A DNA stretch of 64,000 bases, taken from Granulosicoccaceae bacterium (lineage in GTDB: Bacteria; Pseudomonadota; Gammaproteobacteria; Granulosicoccales; Granulosicoccaceae). Where the stretch lies: NCBI GenBank assembly GCA_020629835.1, contig JAHDCO010000001.1, positions 147,968-211,967 on the forward strand. Direction: 5' to 3'. The notes under the pieces were generated by a model that searched no databases, was not told the origin of the DNA, and saw nothing but the letters and a program-made list of their open reading frames with translations. This document shows, piece by piece, positions 29,191 to 40,102 of this stretch. The first letter of the stretch is position 1; the number at the start of each line of letters is the position of its first letter. A program made the translations under genes and the position numbers.

Positions 29191-30096
29191 TTAGAGTTGC
29201 TGCTCAATCAAATCCCGATACCAGCCTCGTATTTTCTGCGTAATCGGCCCCGCCATACCGGTACCAATAGTTTTCCCATCAATAGATGCGACCGGTGTTT
29301 GCGCACCGAAGGTTCCGGTTAAAAATGCTTCGTCCGCGCTGTAGGCTTCGTACAGTGAAAAGTTTTTCTCCTTAACGGTTAGGTTGTTTTCCGTGCACAA
29401 ATCAATCACATGCTGACGGGTGACTCCGTTCATGCAGTAGTCGCCTGTGCTGGTCCATACTTCACCTTTACGTACGATGAAGAAATTGCAGGCGTTGGTT
29501 GTATTAACAAACCCGTGCGGGTCAAGCATTAAGGCCTCGTCTGCACCTGCGGCTTCGGCTTGCAAGCACGCAATGACGCAGTTCAACTTTGAATGCGAAT
29601 TCAACTTTGCGTCTTGCGAATGCGGTAAGCCACGCACTTGAGGAACACTGGCCAGTCGTATGCCCTGGGTTTGTACCTGGGAGGACGGGGCAGAGTGTTC
29701 AACGATGATGACGATGGTCGGGCCTGACTGCGACAAGCTGGGGTGCTGAAACGGTTTTACCTTTACGCCTCGCGTAATCATTAACCGCGCATGCGCATCG
29801 GTGGTGATGTTGTTGGCAGCGGCCGTTTGTTTCAGTGCCTCATGCAACTGCTCGCGAGTCATCCCGATGTCCAAATCGATGGCTTTGCAGCTATCGAACA
29901 GTCGGTCCATATGCTGATCGAAGAACGTCCAGACACCGTCATACAAACGTAAGCCTTCCCACAAACCATCACCGAGCATGAAACCGGAATCGTAGACCGA
30001 CACAACGGCCTGGTCTTTAGGCACACACTGTCCGTTGACATAGATCAGTAAATGATCGTTGCGCTCGTCAGCTTCGGCGTCGTGTGTGGTAGCCAT
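29191..30096 (-). CDS. Aminotransferase class IV (branched-chain/D-amino acid type)
   Basis: VYDSGFMLGDGLWEGLRLYDGVWTFFDQHMDRL; CVIACLQAEAAGADEALMLD. Confidence 0.88.
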   Translation of the reverse strand: MATTHDAEADERNDHLLIYVNGQCVPKDQAVVSVYDSGFMLGDGLWEGLRLYDGVWTFFDQHMDRLFDSCKAIDLDIGMTREQLHEALKQTAAANNITTDAHARLMITRGVKVKPFQHPSLSQSGPTIVIIVEHSAPSSQVQTQGIRLASVPQVRGLPHSQDAKLNSHSKLNCVIACLQAEAAGADEALMLDPHGFVNTTNACNFFIVRKGEVWTSTGDYCMNGVTRQHVIDLCTENNLTVKEKNFSLYEAYSADEAFLTGTFGAQTPVASIDGKTIGTGMAGPITQKIRGWYRDLIEQQL

Positions 30097-30103
30097 AGAT
30101 AAT

Positions 30104-31606
30104 CTAGTGCCCGCGGTGATTTACACCGGATGCACCGTGCAGGTGATGGTGTAAGTGAATCTTCGACCACGCAATGTCGATGGACTTGCCTGCTTCCACA
30201 CGGCCGATTAACCAGTGTGCAGTCGCGAAGGCGATGATGCCGGCAATACTGTTGGCTACCGCCTGGCCGGCAATAACACCTTTTGCACCAAACAAAGCGG
30301 AAAACCCGTATATGAGTGGAATAGCGAGTATCAGATCTCTACCGACGTTACTAACGGTCGCGTAGCCGGGGTGACGGAGCACCGTAAACAACGGGTTCGC
30401 CGTGAGCTGCAACCCGAACAAAGCGTATGAGCCCACGATAAAGGTGGCGAAGAACGACAGTAACTCCGCCGCTTCTGCGTCCAATGAGAATACGGTGGCT
30501 AACCAACGGTTCAAGAACAGCATAAGAATGGCAACGGGCACCACGTAGATAACAACAAAGCGAGCGCCGGCCATTAATGATTCGTGCACGCGATGCAATT
30601 TCTTGGCGCCGAAGTTTTGTGAGGCCACAGGCCCAACCGCGCCACTTAACCCATAGAGCCCTGCGAACAGCACCGGTGAGATGCGTCCAATGACCGATGC
30701 GGCTGCCACGGCGTCGGTACCAAAACGCGCCATTTGTGCCGTAGCAAACGCCGAACTGATCGGCGCACTGAGGTTCGTGAGCATTGACGGTAAAGCGATA
30801 CCGTTGAGTTCTTTAATGTCACTGAAAAAGAATTTCCACTGAGGCGCACTGAGCAGTCGTCGTTTACGCTGGATGTCGTAAAACCCAATGCCTGCAACCA
30901 CGAATCGCGACACAACCGACGCGATAGCCGCACCGGATAACCCTAAGCCTGCGGTAAAGATCAGAATAGGGTCGAGTATGCCGTTGACGATGCCGCCCCA
31001 GAGCGTTGTCCACATCGACATTTTGCCAGCGCCCACCGAGCGCAGCAGGCTATTGCAGGCGAATGCGATACCTAAGATGGGCAGGGTGGCACCCACAATT
31101 CGAAAATACTGCACTGCCAGAGTTAACACATCACCGTCAGCGCCGATCCAGCCGAGCAACTGCGGTGCGTAAACCCAGGTGAGTACGGTGACAGGTATTG
31201 TCCAGAACAGTGAATACAGTAAACCGTGTGTGGCCATGCGTCTGGCTTTGGGTCCGTATTCAACATCCGGATCGAACTGAGACGTTTCGCCGCTTGGTAG
31301 CGTTTCAGGATTCAGTACTTCGGTAACGCGTGCAGGGTTTTGTGCTGCCTCACTTTCGGATTCACCGATCGCTTGTGATACCACGGTGGATATGGCGACC
31401 GAGATGCCAATACAAACGGACGCACCCAGAAACAAACCTAAGCCTGCGAACCCGACCGCTGCCGCGAGCGACTTCTCACCCAACAGTGAGATGAAAAACA
31501 TGTCCACCAAATCAACGATGAAGATGGCGAACAAACCCACGGCCGAGGTTAACGACAACCCCGTGATGTGTTTAAGGACAGACCCTTGTGTGTAACTACT
31601 GCTCAA
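30104..31606 (-). CDS. MATE family efflux transporter
   Basis: Twelve-helix MATE layout; FFISLLGEKSLAAAVGFAG; GPVASQNFGAKK. Confidence 0.85.
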   Translation of the reverse strand: MSSSYTQGSVLKHITGLSLTSAVGLFAIFIVDLVDMFFISLLGEKSLAAAVGFAGLGLFLGASVCIGISVAISTVVSQAIGESESEAAQNPARVTEVLNPETLPSGETSQFDPDVEYGPKARRMATHGLLYSLFWTIPVTVLTWVYAPQLLGWIGADGDVLTLAVQYFRIVGATLPILGIAFACNSLLRSVGAGKMSMWTTLWGGIVNGILDPILIFTAGLGLSGAAIASVVSRFVVAGIGFYDIQRKRRLLSAPQWKFFFSDIKELNGIALPSMLTNLSAPISSAFATAQMARFGTDAVAAASVIGRISPVLFAGLYGLSGAVGPVASQNFGAKKLHRVHESLMAGARFVVIYVVPVAILMLFLNRWLATVFSLDAEAAELLSFFATFIVGSYALFGLQLTANPLFTVLRHPGYATVSNVGRDLILAIPLIYGFSALFGAKGVIAGQAVANSIAGIIAFATAHWLIGRVEAGKSIDIAWSKIHLHHHLHGASGVNHRGH

Positions 31607-33534
31607 GAGCTGGCTGCCGGTGTGGGTTCCACCGATGTGGGTTCAACCGCTCCGTATTCTTCTTTAATCTCCTTAAGCGTTCGCTTGCCCTGCATGACCT
31701 CACCTTCCAACGGTATGAGTTGCTTGATCTTATCGACGTACTCCGGGTTATCCATCACGCTGACCCCGGGTTTGTACAGCGACGCCACTTCCAACATCAT
31801 GTACTGATCAAACTCTACGAATTCGTTGATCTTAAGTTGCGCTTCGTCGCGCTGCATGCCCATGGCCTCAAGTGCGCTTCGAGCGGCTCGCGTTGCGCTA
31901 TCAAATGACTCTCGAATGATATCGTTTGCGCCGGCTGCGTATAAATCATAGACGTGGTGCCGGTTTACCGCTCGCGCGACGATATGTACGTGAGGGTGAT
32001 GTTCCTTCACGTACTTAACGATATGGGTAATTTGATGTTGGTCATCGATGGCTACCACTAAATACTTCGCGTTATCAATACCTGCTGCATGCAGTAGATC
32101 GGGGCGACTTGCATCACCATAAAACACTTTGATGCCCAGCGTTCGGAAGGTTTCCAGTTGTTTGGCGTTGTAGTCCACGACAACGGTGGTGTGTCCACTG
32201 GATTTCAGTATTCGGTTCACAACGCTGCCGAACCGACCAATGCCAAGAATTATCGTGTTGCCTTGTTCATCGATGTCATCGTTTTCCCGACCGGCATCCG
32301 GGTCGATGAAACGCGGTGCAATGACTTTATCAAAGAGAATAAACAGTGCTGGAGTTAACAGCATGGATAAGGCAACCACCAGCAATAACTGATCAGAAAC
32401 CGACGCAGGGATTACCTGATTGGCAACCGTGAAACTCAGTAGCACAAAACCAAATTCCCCAGCCTGGGCTAACCCCAGCGAAAACAACCAGCGGTTACTG
32501 CCACCCACTTTAAACACAATAGCCAGCAGAAACAGGATGCCTGCCTTCAGTGCGATGAGGCCGAGCGTTAATCCGGTGATAACGACTATATTGTCCATTA
32601 ACAAGGTGAAGTTGATAGAGGCGCCAACGGTGATAAAAAACAGCCCTAACAACAGCCCTTTGAACGGGTCGATATCGCTTTCAAGTTCATGCCGGAATTC
32701 ACTGGTGGCAAGAACGACTCCAGCTAGAAAGGTACCCAGAGCTGGCGACAACCCAACCAGTGTCATCAGTAACGCGATGCCGACCACTAACATCAGTGCG
32801 GCACCCACAAAGATTTCACGTAAGTTGGCCATCGCGATGTGGCGAAACAGGGGCCGTACTAAATAATGGCCACCGAGTATGACGGCAGCAATGGCGCTTA
32901 AGGTAACGACGACGCGTTGCCATCCATTGAGGTGTTCAACAAGGCTCATTTGCGCACCGTGTCCGTCGCCTTCTCCGTGGTTGGCATCGCCTGCCACTGC
33001 AGGGACGGCATCCATAAGTTCTGGCATAGCCAGTAGCGGAATAAGCGCAAGCATCGGTATGACGGCGATGTCTTGAAAGAGCAGCACAGAAAAGCTGGCC
33101 TGACCGCCGTCGGATTTCATCAAGCCTTTTTCATTGAGTGTTTGCAGTACGATGGCGGTGGACGATAGGCTAAGCACCATGCCGATCGCCAGGGCGATTG
33201 TCCACGGTTGACCGAACAGCATGGCAAACCCGGTTATGCCTGCAATGGTTAAACCTACCTGCAAACCACCTAACCCCAGTAAACGACTGCGCATGTGCCA
33301 AAGCATCTGCGGTTCGAGTTCCAAGCCAACCAAAAACAGCATCATGACCACACCGAATTCTGCGATGTGCTGGATGGCAATGACATCGATGTTCAAGGCA
33401 TACAGTACCGGGCTTATCACGATACCGGCGATGAGGTAGCCCAACACAGAGCCTAAGCCAAACCGCGATGCGATAGGTACGGCGATGACACCTGCGATGA
33501 GAAACAAGAACGCAACCAACAACAAATTTGTCAT
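31603..33534 (-). CDS. Monovalent cation:proton antiporter-2 (CPA2), Kef-like with TrkA-N domain
   Basis: N-terminal exchanger helices plus NTIILGIGRFGSVVNRILKSSGH. Confidence 0.88.
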   Translation of the reverse strand: MTNLLLVAFLFLIAGVIAVPIASRFGLGSVLGYLIAGIVISPVLYALNIDVIAIQHIAEFGVVMMLFLVGLELEPQMLWHMRSRLLGLGGLQVGLTIAGITGFAMLFGQPWTIALAIGMVLSLSSTAIVLQTLNEKGLMKSDGGQASFSVLLFQDIAVIPMLALIPLLAMPELMDAVPAVAGDANHGEGDGHGAQMSLVEHLNGWQRVVVTLSAIAAVILGGHYLVRPLFRHIAMANLREIFVGAALMLVVGIALLMTLVGLSPALGTFLAGVVLATSEFRHELESDIDPFKGLLLGLFFITVGASINFTLLMDNIVVITGLTLGLIALKAGILFLLAIVFKVGGSNRWLFSLGLAQAGEFGFVLLSFTVANQVIPASVSDQLLLVVALSMLLTPALFILFDKVIAPRFIDPDAGRENDDIDEQGNTIILGIGRFGSVVNRILKSSGHTTVVVDYNAKQLETFRTLGIKVFYGDASRPDLLHAAGIDNAKYLVVAIDDQHQITHIVKYVKEHHPHVHIVARAVNRHHVYDLYAAGANDIIRESFDSATRAARSALEAMGMQRDEAQLKINEFVEFDQYMMLEVASLYKPGVSVMDNPEYVDKIKQLIPLEGEVMQGKRTLKEIKEEYGAVEPTSVEPTPAASS

Positions 33535-33540
33535 GTCAGA

Positions 33541-34965
33541 CTATCTCTTGGTAATCGAACGAGCCACCGAGCAGATAACCTCAAACGCGGTATCCACATC
33601 AGACTCCTGCATATCGAACTGCCCACACATGAACCGTATAACCACAACGCCATCGTGAAGCGATTGCGTTAAGTAAATGCGGCCATCGTCGTTGATTTGT
33701 GTGACCAATCGAATATTCAGCGCATCCAGTTCGTCAGCACCGGTTGTGTGAGCAGGGGTATAGCGAAACGTAAACAACGACAAGATCGGTTGTGTTGTCA
33801 CGGTAAAGTCAGATTCGTTTTCAAGCTGGCGCGCGAGCTTCTCTGACCAGGCCACATGATTACGAATCATGGTTCGTAATCCTTCGAGCCCGTAAGCGCG
33901 CAACAGAAACCACACTTTCAATGCACGGAAGCGGCGGCCGAGCTGAACCGACCATTCACTAAAATTGACTACGCCGTCTTTGCCGTAGGTTTTCAAGTAC
34001 TCAGGTTGTATGGCCATGGTTCTGACCAAGCTGGCGGGGTCTTTTATAAAGTGTGCGGAGCACTCCATTGAAGCGCCAAGCCATTTATGCGGATTGAGCA
34101 CCACACTGTCGGCCAACTCGATTCCATCCCACAGGGTTCGGTATTCGGCACAAATCATGGCAGAGCCCGCCCAGGCGGCATCGACGTGAGTAAAGAGATC
34201 GTACTCCTGGGCAATTTCACAGACCGCTCTAACGTGATCCGTGGCGCCCATGCTTGTGCCACCCACGCAAATGACAATCCCGGCGGGTTTAAGACCTGCG
34301 GCCAAGTCAGCATCAATCGCGTCGCGCAGTGCCTGATGGTTTAACGCAAAGTCATCATCGGTTGGAATTTTAACCAGGTTGTCTTGACCCAAACCTGCTA
34401 TCCACATCGCTTTATCAATGGAACTGTGGGTGCGGCTTGAAGCGTACACACGCAGGGTGGGGTGGTGACTCAAGCCTTGTTGGTTGCCTTGCCAATTTAA
34501 CGTACGTTCTCGCATCGTTAGAATGGCGCACAGGGTGGCCGTTGAGGCCGTGTCCTGCAGCACCCCGTCAAAGCCTTCGGGTAAGCCAACCGCTTCTCGC
34601 AGCCACTGCACCATGCGTTGTTCCAGTTCCGTGGCAGACGGAGAGGTTTGCCACAACATGCACTGGGCCGCCATGCTGGTGGCGAGCTGTTCTGCGATCA
34701 TGGCGGCAGGGGCTGCGTTACTGGGAAAGTAGGCAAAAAATCTTGGGTGCTGCCAGTGCGTCATACCTTCAGGAATTATGCGTTTAAAGTCCGCCATGAT
34801 GGCGTCCATCGCTTCAGCTTGTTCAGGCGGAGAGGCGGGTATTTGCGCCGCAATATCCCCTGGCTGCGTTTGCGCACGAACTGGTCGTTGATCAATGGTC
34901 TCCAGGTACTCGGCCGACCACCGGGTGGCCTCTTCAGACCAGTGTTCAAACTCACTTTTCTTCAT
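33541..34965 (-). CDS. Pyridoxal-dependent group II decarboxylase (aromatic-L-amino-acid decarboxylase-like)
   Basis: HWQHPRFFAYFPSN, HVDAAWAGSAMICAEYR, NPHKWLGASMECSA. Confidence 0.9.
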   Translation of the reverse strand: MKKSEFEHWSEEATRWSAEYLETIDQRPVRAQTQPGDIAAQIPASPPEQAEAMDAIMADFKRIIPEGMTHWQHPRFFAYFPSNAAPAAMIAEQLATSMAAQCMLWQTSPSATELEQRMVQWLREAVGLPEGFDGVLQDTASTATLCAILTMRERTLNWQGNQQGLSHHPTLRVYASSRTHSSIDKAMWIAGLGQDNLVKIPTDDDFALNHQALRDAIDADLAAGLKPAGIVICVGGTSMGATDHVRAVCEIAQEYDLFTHVDAAWAGSAMICAEYRTLWDGIELADSVVLNPHKWLGASMECSAHFIKDPASLVRTMAIQPEYLKTYGKDGVVNFSEWSVQLGRRFRALKVWFLLRAYGLEGLRTMIRNHVAWSEKLARQLENESDFTVTTQPILSLFTFRYTPAHTTGADELDALNIRLVTQINDDGRIYLTQSLHDGVVVIRFMCGQFDMQESDVDTAFEVICSVARSITKR

Positions 34966-35100
34966 TAGGTAAACTAAGGTGTAACTTCAGTAAGGCTCGA
35001 TCGTAGCAAGTATTGGCGGCCAGCACTGCGCATGTGTTGTGACCGATCCAGAAGTCGGGCATGCTGAATCCTATTCCTAATTGATAGCCTGTTTACCCCT

Positions 35101-36387
35101 ATGACCGCTTTGACTGAATCACAAGTTGCGTCTGTTCGAGACCAGTTCGCCCATGTGGCTACCTGCCCGGAACAGGGCAACCGGGTTTTTTTTGAAAATG
35201 CCGGTGGTGCACTCACCTTAAAATCGGTAGTCAAAACATCCGAACACTATGCGGCTATTCCTGATAACCAGGGCCGCGATAATGTGGGTTCGCATGAACT
35301 TGTGCGTGTCATTACTCAAGCCAAAGCCGACATGCGGGATTTTATGAACGCACCGGGTGGTCAGTTCTTTGTGGGAGAGAGTGGCACCGAGCTGTTATTC
35401 AGAACCATCATGAATGCGTGTTTGGGGACCAGCGCGATAGAAAACCCAGAGTATGAAAACCTCGGCCCGGGGCGTGTATTGGGTTCAACGTTGGAACACC
35501 CGGCGACGCGCAGTGCGTGTGCGCGGTGGGCAAAAATTGCCGGGCACGAACACCATCTGGTTAAACACAGCAACGATACCGGTTCGGTGGACGCTGCCGA
35601 CTACGCAGAAGCGGTTACTGAAAACACCCGTGTGGCAACCATTCTGCACACGTCTCCAGTTACCGGGATGGGGGTGGATGTTGAGGCGGTGGTGAAAACG
35701 ATCCGCGCTGTTGCACCAAACTGTTTCATCGTCGTAGACGGTATTCAACATGCCGCGCATGGCGGCATTGATTTAACGCGCTACAACGTCGACGCCTACG
35801 TTGTATCTCCCTACAAAGTATTCTCTCGTCACGGTTACGGTTTAGCCTGGGTTTCTGATCGATTCAGCGACTTGCCGCACGATGCGTTGCAAAACGGCCC
35901 GGAGCGCAACTGGGAATTGGGTACCCGAGACACAGGCAGTTATGCAACGTTTTCTGACGTGGTGAATTACTTTGAATGGTTAGGAGAACAAGTCACTGAC
36001 AGTAACGACCGACAAGCGAAGTTTCAGGCGGCAAGCGTTGCGATTAAAAATCAGGAAAAGCAATTGACAGATGCCATGCTTCATGGCGTTGGCAACGTGA
36101 AGGGTTTAAGCGATATACCAGGTGTACAAATTATCGGTGGTGTTGATAACCCGCGACGCGAAGGGCTAGTGGCCTTCTGGATAGACGGTGTGGATTCAGC
36201 GGATATCGTAAAACACCTGAACGAGCGTGGTGTTCGCACACACTTACGTAAAGCAGATCATTATTCGGGCAATATTCTGGATCCGTTAAATCAGAGCAGT
36301 TGTGTTCGGGTGTCTACGTGTCACTACAATACGGTAGCCGAAGTGCATGAGTTTTTAGTGGCGATGCAGGCTTACGATACGCCTTAG
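35101..36387 (+). CDS. Class V aminotransferase, cysteine desulfurase-like
   Basis: FIVVDGIQHAAHGGIDLTRYNVDAYVVSPYKVF. Confidence 0.85.
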   Translation: MTALTESQVASVRDQFAHVATCPEQGNRVFFENAGGALTLKSVVKTSEHYAAIPDNQGRDNVGSHELVRVITQAKADMRDFMNAPGGQFFVGESGTELLFRTIMNACLGTSAIENPEYENLGPGRVLGSTLEHPATRSACARWAKIAGHEHHLVKHSNDTGSVDAADYAEAVTENTRVATILHTSPVTGMGVDVEAVVKTIRAVAPNCFIVVDGIQHAAHGGIDLTRYNVDAYVVSPYKVFSRHGYGLAWVSDRFSDLPHDALQNGPERNWELGTRDTGSYATFSDVVNYFEWLGEQVTDSNDRQAKFQAASVAIKNQEKQLTDAMLHGVGNVKGLSDIPGVQIIGGVDNPRREGLVAFWIDGVDSADIVKHLNERGVRTHLRKADHYSGNILDPLNQSSCVRVSTCHYNTVAEVHEFLVAMQAYDTP

Positions 36388-36388
36388 T

Positions 36389-36474
36389 AGCTCGTTGCTG
36401 TCATTATGGCTTAATGTTACTGGCAGGCTAAAAGCTCATTGCAGCCATGATGGCTTGACGTTACCTGCAGGCCA
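36389..36474. repeat. Imperfect tandem duplication, 43-bp period, two copies
   Basis: AGCTCGTTGCTGTCATTATGGCTTAATGTTACTGGCAGGCTAA / AGCTCATTGCAGCCATGATGGCTTGACGTTACCTGCAGGCCAA. Confidence 0.8.
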
Positions 36475-36494
36475 ATGCGTCGTGTAGCGGAAGA

Positions 36495-37748
36495 TCAAAA
36501 GCGTGTACTGCTGAAAGGCTTTGCTTCCGCTGCTACCGCTTTACCCATGACAAACTCGGACAGTAGTTTGCCGGTTTGGGGTGCTGTCATTAATCCATAG
36601 TGACTGTGGCCGAACGCGGTGTACAGGCCTTGCTGACCCGATACCTTGTCTATGACCGGCAGGCTATCAGGAAACGAAGTGCGCACACCCATCCAAGGGG
36701 TGCCCTTTGTATCTTTCAGTGCCGGAATCATTCGTGTTGCCATACGTTTGACAGTCGTTATGCGCGCATCAGATGGTTTGGAGCTTATGTCTGAAAACTC
36801 TGCAATACCGGCCACCCTTATCCCGTTTTCCATGGAACTACCAATCACGTGGGATTCCACATCCATAATGGAATTGCTTAAGCGGGTGCCGTTATCGTCA
36901 AACCACAGGTGATACCCACGTTCTGCCGCCCAGGGTGTCTTTAATCCAAACGGCGCCAGGAGTTTGCTAGACCATACGCCTGCGCACACCACGCAGTGCG
37001 GGGCTTGCCGTGATTGATCGCCGATGGCTATGTGCCATGAATCCGCGCGTCGTTCAAGATGTGTGACATCACCTAATACCAGGTCTCCACCGGCGTCTTT
37101 AAACTGTTGTGATAACACGCTGCATAAACGCCCCGGGTTGAGTGAACGAGCAATACCGGGCATCACGATCGCAGCCTGGAAGTCACGGGATAGAGCGGGT
37201 TCAATCTCCTGCAATTCGTTAGCGTTTATCACCTGAACTTCGGCACCTTTATCTCGACGCAACACATAACCTAACGCGTTCAGGTCCGCCGCGCTTTTGT
37301 TTCTAAACGCGTGAATTTGCGCGCTGGGTTGCACGAGACTTTCGTGACCACTGTCCTTAAGTAATTGGTGGTACAGAGTGGGGCTGTGCTGCATAAGATA
37401 AAACATCGCATTCGAGTTGTGTTCAACAGCCGATAACGACGACTGCTTAATAAATCGCAGCAACCACGGCAAGTAACGCAGCCAATATCGCGGTGGAACC
37501 GACGCCGGGCTATCTGGCTTAAGCAGTAATTTAGGCAGGTTTTTCCAGACCCCGGGCATAGACTGCGGAACGCAAGACCACGGGGAAATCACCCCTGCGT
37601 TGCCGTAGGAGGTGGCCTGACCCGGTTCACTGCGATCAATAACGGTGACGTGAAAACCTGCGTTTTGCAGGTAACGCGCACAACACAGCCCCACAATACC
37701 GGCACCAATCAATACCACTTGCTGCTGTGTCGACATCGCTTTATGCAA
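36495..37748 (-). CDS. FAD-dependent D-amino acid dehydrogenase (DadA-like)
   Basis: VVLIGAGIVGLCCARYLQNAGFHVTVIDR; GQATSYGNAGVISPW. Confidence 0.87.
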   Translation of the reverse strand: MHKAMSTQQQVVLIGAGIVGLCCARYLQNAGFHVTVIDRSEPGQATSYGNAGVISPWSCVPQSMPGVWKNLPKLLLKPDSPASVPPRYWLRYLPWLLRFIKQSSLSAVEHNSNAMFYLMQHSPTLYHQLLKDSGHESLVQPSAQIHAFRNKSAADLNALGYVLRRDKGAEVQVINANELQEIEPALSRDFQAAIVMPGIARSLNPGRLCSVLSQQFKDAGGDLVLGDVTHLERRADSWHIAIGDQSRQAPHCVVCAGVWSSKLLAPFGLKTPWAAERGYHLWFDDNGTRLSNSIMDVESHVIGSSMENGIRVAGIAEFSDISSKPSDARITTVKRMATRMIPALKDTKGTPWMGVRTSFPDSLPVIDKVSGQQGLYTAFGHSHYGLMTAPQTGKLLSEFVMGKAVAAEAKPFSSTRF

Positions 37749-39975
37749 CGACCGCTTGTTGACTGCGTCGTGCCAGCAGCTGACTAATAATCGCTGGCGA
37801 GCAAATCAACAACGCAACCGCATCCGCGGTGAGTGATGGTGCAATAAACACAAGTCCCGCTATGGCCATCAGTATCCGGTTTATGGCACCCATCGGCGCT
37901 AACCAGTAACCCACGACTGCGGCTGATAATGCGATAACGCCGGCGATACAACTCGACGCCGCATAGGTGAAGGTCCATAAATCAAACCCGGCCGATGATA
38001 CAAACAACAACACGGGCGAATACACAAACGCCATGGGGGCCAGCACTTTACCCAGCCCTAAGGTAAACGCCGATATGCCGGTCCTAAACGGATTGGAGTT
38101 AGCAATCGCCGAGGCGGCGTAGGCTGATGTACACACTGGTGGCGTGATCTCAGCAACCACCCCGTAATAGAGTACAAACATATGACTTGCGATTGGCGGG
38201 ATTCCTAACTGCGCCAGCGCTGGCTGCGCAACCGATGCCAGCATGATGTACAGCGCGGTGGTGGGAATGCCCGCTCCCATCAAGATACAGGCAATGGCAA
38301 CGAACACCAGCGATAAAAAGAGCTGCAGGTCACTTACAGCAAACAGCGATACGTTGATACCGCTTAGTAGCGCGTGGAAGTCGGCGGCTAAGGTACCAGC
38401 GCCCTGAGTCACCATAAAACCGATTCGAAAACCAATACCCGTAGTATTGATAACACCCACCACGATACCCACTGCAGCCGATGCTGCACCCACAGCAAGT
38501 GCGTACTTCACACCGAGTTCTATGGCATCCAGCATTTCTGGTTCGGTAATGCGTTTCTGCGGATTAAACGTAACAACGAACGCACCGACTGCCAGTAACG
38601 CAGCGGTGTTTAATTCAAAGCCACCGCCTACGTACTTCCAAACAACAAACGCGATGAACAGTGCGGAATACACCAAGGTAGCGGGCTGCTTAATGCGCGA
38701 CATACCGGATACCGCCGCCAGGGAAATACCGCAAAACGCTGACATATACGGCGTGTAACCCGAGAACAGGACCCACAGTAATCCGATTAACGGAATCAGG
38801 TTTGCCCAACCGTCTTTCCATACCGCTTTAAAGCGAGGCAGTGCTTCGGCCGCAAGACCTTGAAGGTCAAGTTTTCGAGCCATCAAATGCACCACAGCAA
38901 AAACGCCTACGTAGTGCAGTAGCGCGGGAAAAATCGCCGCGATAACAATCGTGGTGTACGGCAGCTCAAGAAATTCCGCCATGATGAAGGCCGCAGCCCC
39001 CATTATGGGTGGCGTGATTTGCCCACCGGCAGAACTTGCCGCCTCGACACCCCCTGCGAAGTGGCCGGGATAACCGAGCCGTTTCATGTTGGGGATCGTC
39101 AGTGCGCCGGTAGACACCGTGTTGGCAACGGAACTGCCCGAGATGGTGCCGAAAAATGCAGACGACACCACCGATACTTTGGCGGGTCCACCCACATAAC
39201 GCCCCGCTAAAATTGTGGCGTTATCAATAAATAACTGACCTAAGCCGGTGCGCTGAGCGATAACGCCAAACAACACAAAATGAAAAACAATCGTGGAGAC
39301 CACCCACAAGGTGACCCCGAAAATCCCTTCCTGCGGAAAGTACATGGATGAAACGAACGTACGAAACTTAACGCCCGGGTGTTGCAACAACCCGGGAAAT
39401 TGTGGCCCAAATAACGCGTACGAAATAAACACCAAAATAATCAGCGGTAAAACCCAACCCAAGGTTCGTCGCGCTAAGTCGAGTACTAAGGTAATGATGA
39501 TGACGCCAAACACCATGTCGAAGGTGTTGGGGTTGCCCATACGAAACGTTTGTTCTTCAATGCCGAGAAGCGGTATGCCACGCCATGCCAGGCCTAAGTA
39601 AAGCGACGCACTAACACCTAGTACCATCAATACGATGTCGTAGACAGGAATGCCGCCCAGTCGAAAGCCATCGGTGTTTAAATCAAACGCGTGTTTCGAC
39701 TTAATGAGCGGGTGTAGTGCATAAGTCAGTATGAATAACCCTGCCAAATGCCATCCCATATGCCAATGATCAGGTGGCAGGCCAAAGCCCGCGGTAAGGT
39801 AGTGATAAATCGCAAAAACAATCGCAACACCACGCAGCAGTAAGCCAGCGTTCCTGCTGACTTTACGAACCTTTGCGCCTTCGTCGTATTTCTCTTCAAT
39901 CGCCGCCAGCTCTTCCGCACTGAGCGTTGATGAATCTGTATCGGGATCGGTAATCGAATCACTGCGCGTGGTCAT
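37741..39975 (-). CDS. TRAP transporter fused 4TM/12TM permease
   Basis: GGQITPPIMGAAAFIMAEFL; MGAGIPTTALYIMLASVAQPAL; ITPPVCTSAYAASAIA. Confidence 0.9.
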   Translation of the reverse strand: MTTRSDSITDPDTDSSTLSAEELAAIEEKYDEGAKVRKVSRNAGLLLRGVAIVFAIYHYLTAGFGLPPDHWHMGWHLAGLFILTYALHPLIKSKHAFDLNTDGFRLGGIPVYDIVLMVLGVSASLYLGLAWRGIPLLGIEEQTFRMGNPNTFDMVFGVIIITLVLDLARRTLGWVLPLIILVFISYALFGPQFPGLLQHPGVKFRTFVSSMYFPQEGIFGVTLWVVSTIVFHFVLFGVIAQRTGLGQLFIDNATILAGRYVGGPAKVSVVSSAFFGTISGSSVANTVSTGALTIPNMKRLGYPGHFAGGVEAASSAGGQITPPIMGAAAFIMAEFLELPYTTIVIAAIFPALLHYVGVFAVVHLMARKLDLQGLAAEALPRFKAVWKDGWANLIPLIGLLWVLFSGYTPYMSAFCGISLAAVSGMSRIKQPATLVYSALFIAFVVWKYVGGGFELNTAALLAVGAFVVTFNPQKRITEPEMLDAIELGVKYALAVGAASAAVGIVVGVINTTGIGFRIGFMVTQGAGTLAADFHALLSGINVSLFAVSDLQLFLSLVFVAIACILMGAGIPTTALYIMLASVAQPALAQLGIPPIASHMFVLYYGVVAEITPPVCTSAYAASAIANSNPFRTGISAFTLGLGKVLAPMAFVYSPVLLFVSSAGFDLWTFTYAASSCIAGVIALSAAVVGYWLAPMGAINRILMAIAGLVFIAPSLTADAVALLICSPAIISQLLARRSQQAVVA

Positions 39976-40102
39976 AATCGTGCACCCGAGAGGTTAATAG
40001 GCGGTAACGCAACTCAGCCGTTGGCCATTGAGTTGGCAGAATCTTATGCGTTCAAAGCGATCTTGGTGCTTTGCAACGCGGTACGACGAGCTGAAAACTG
40101 AA

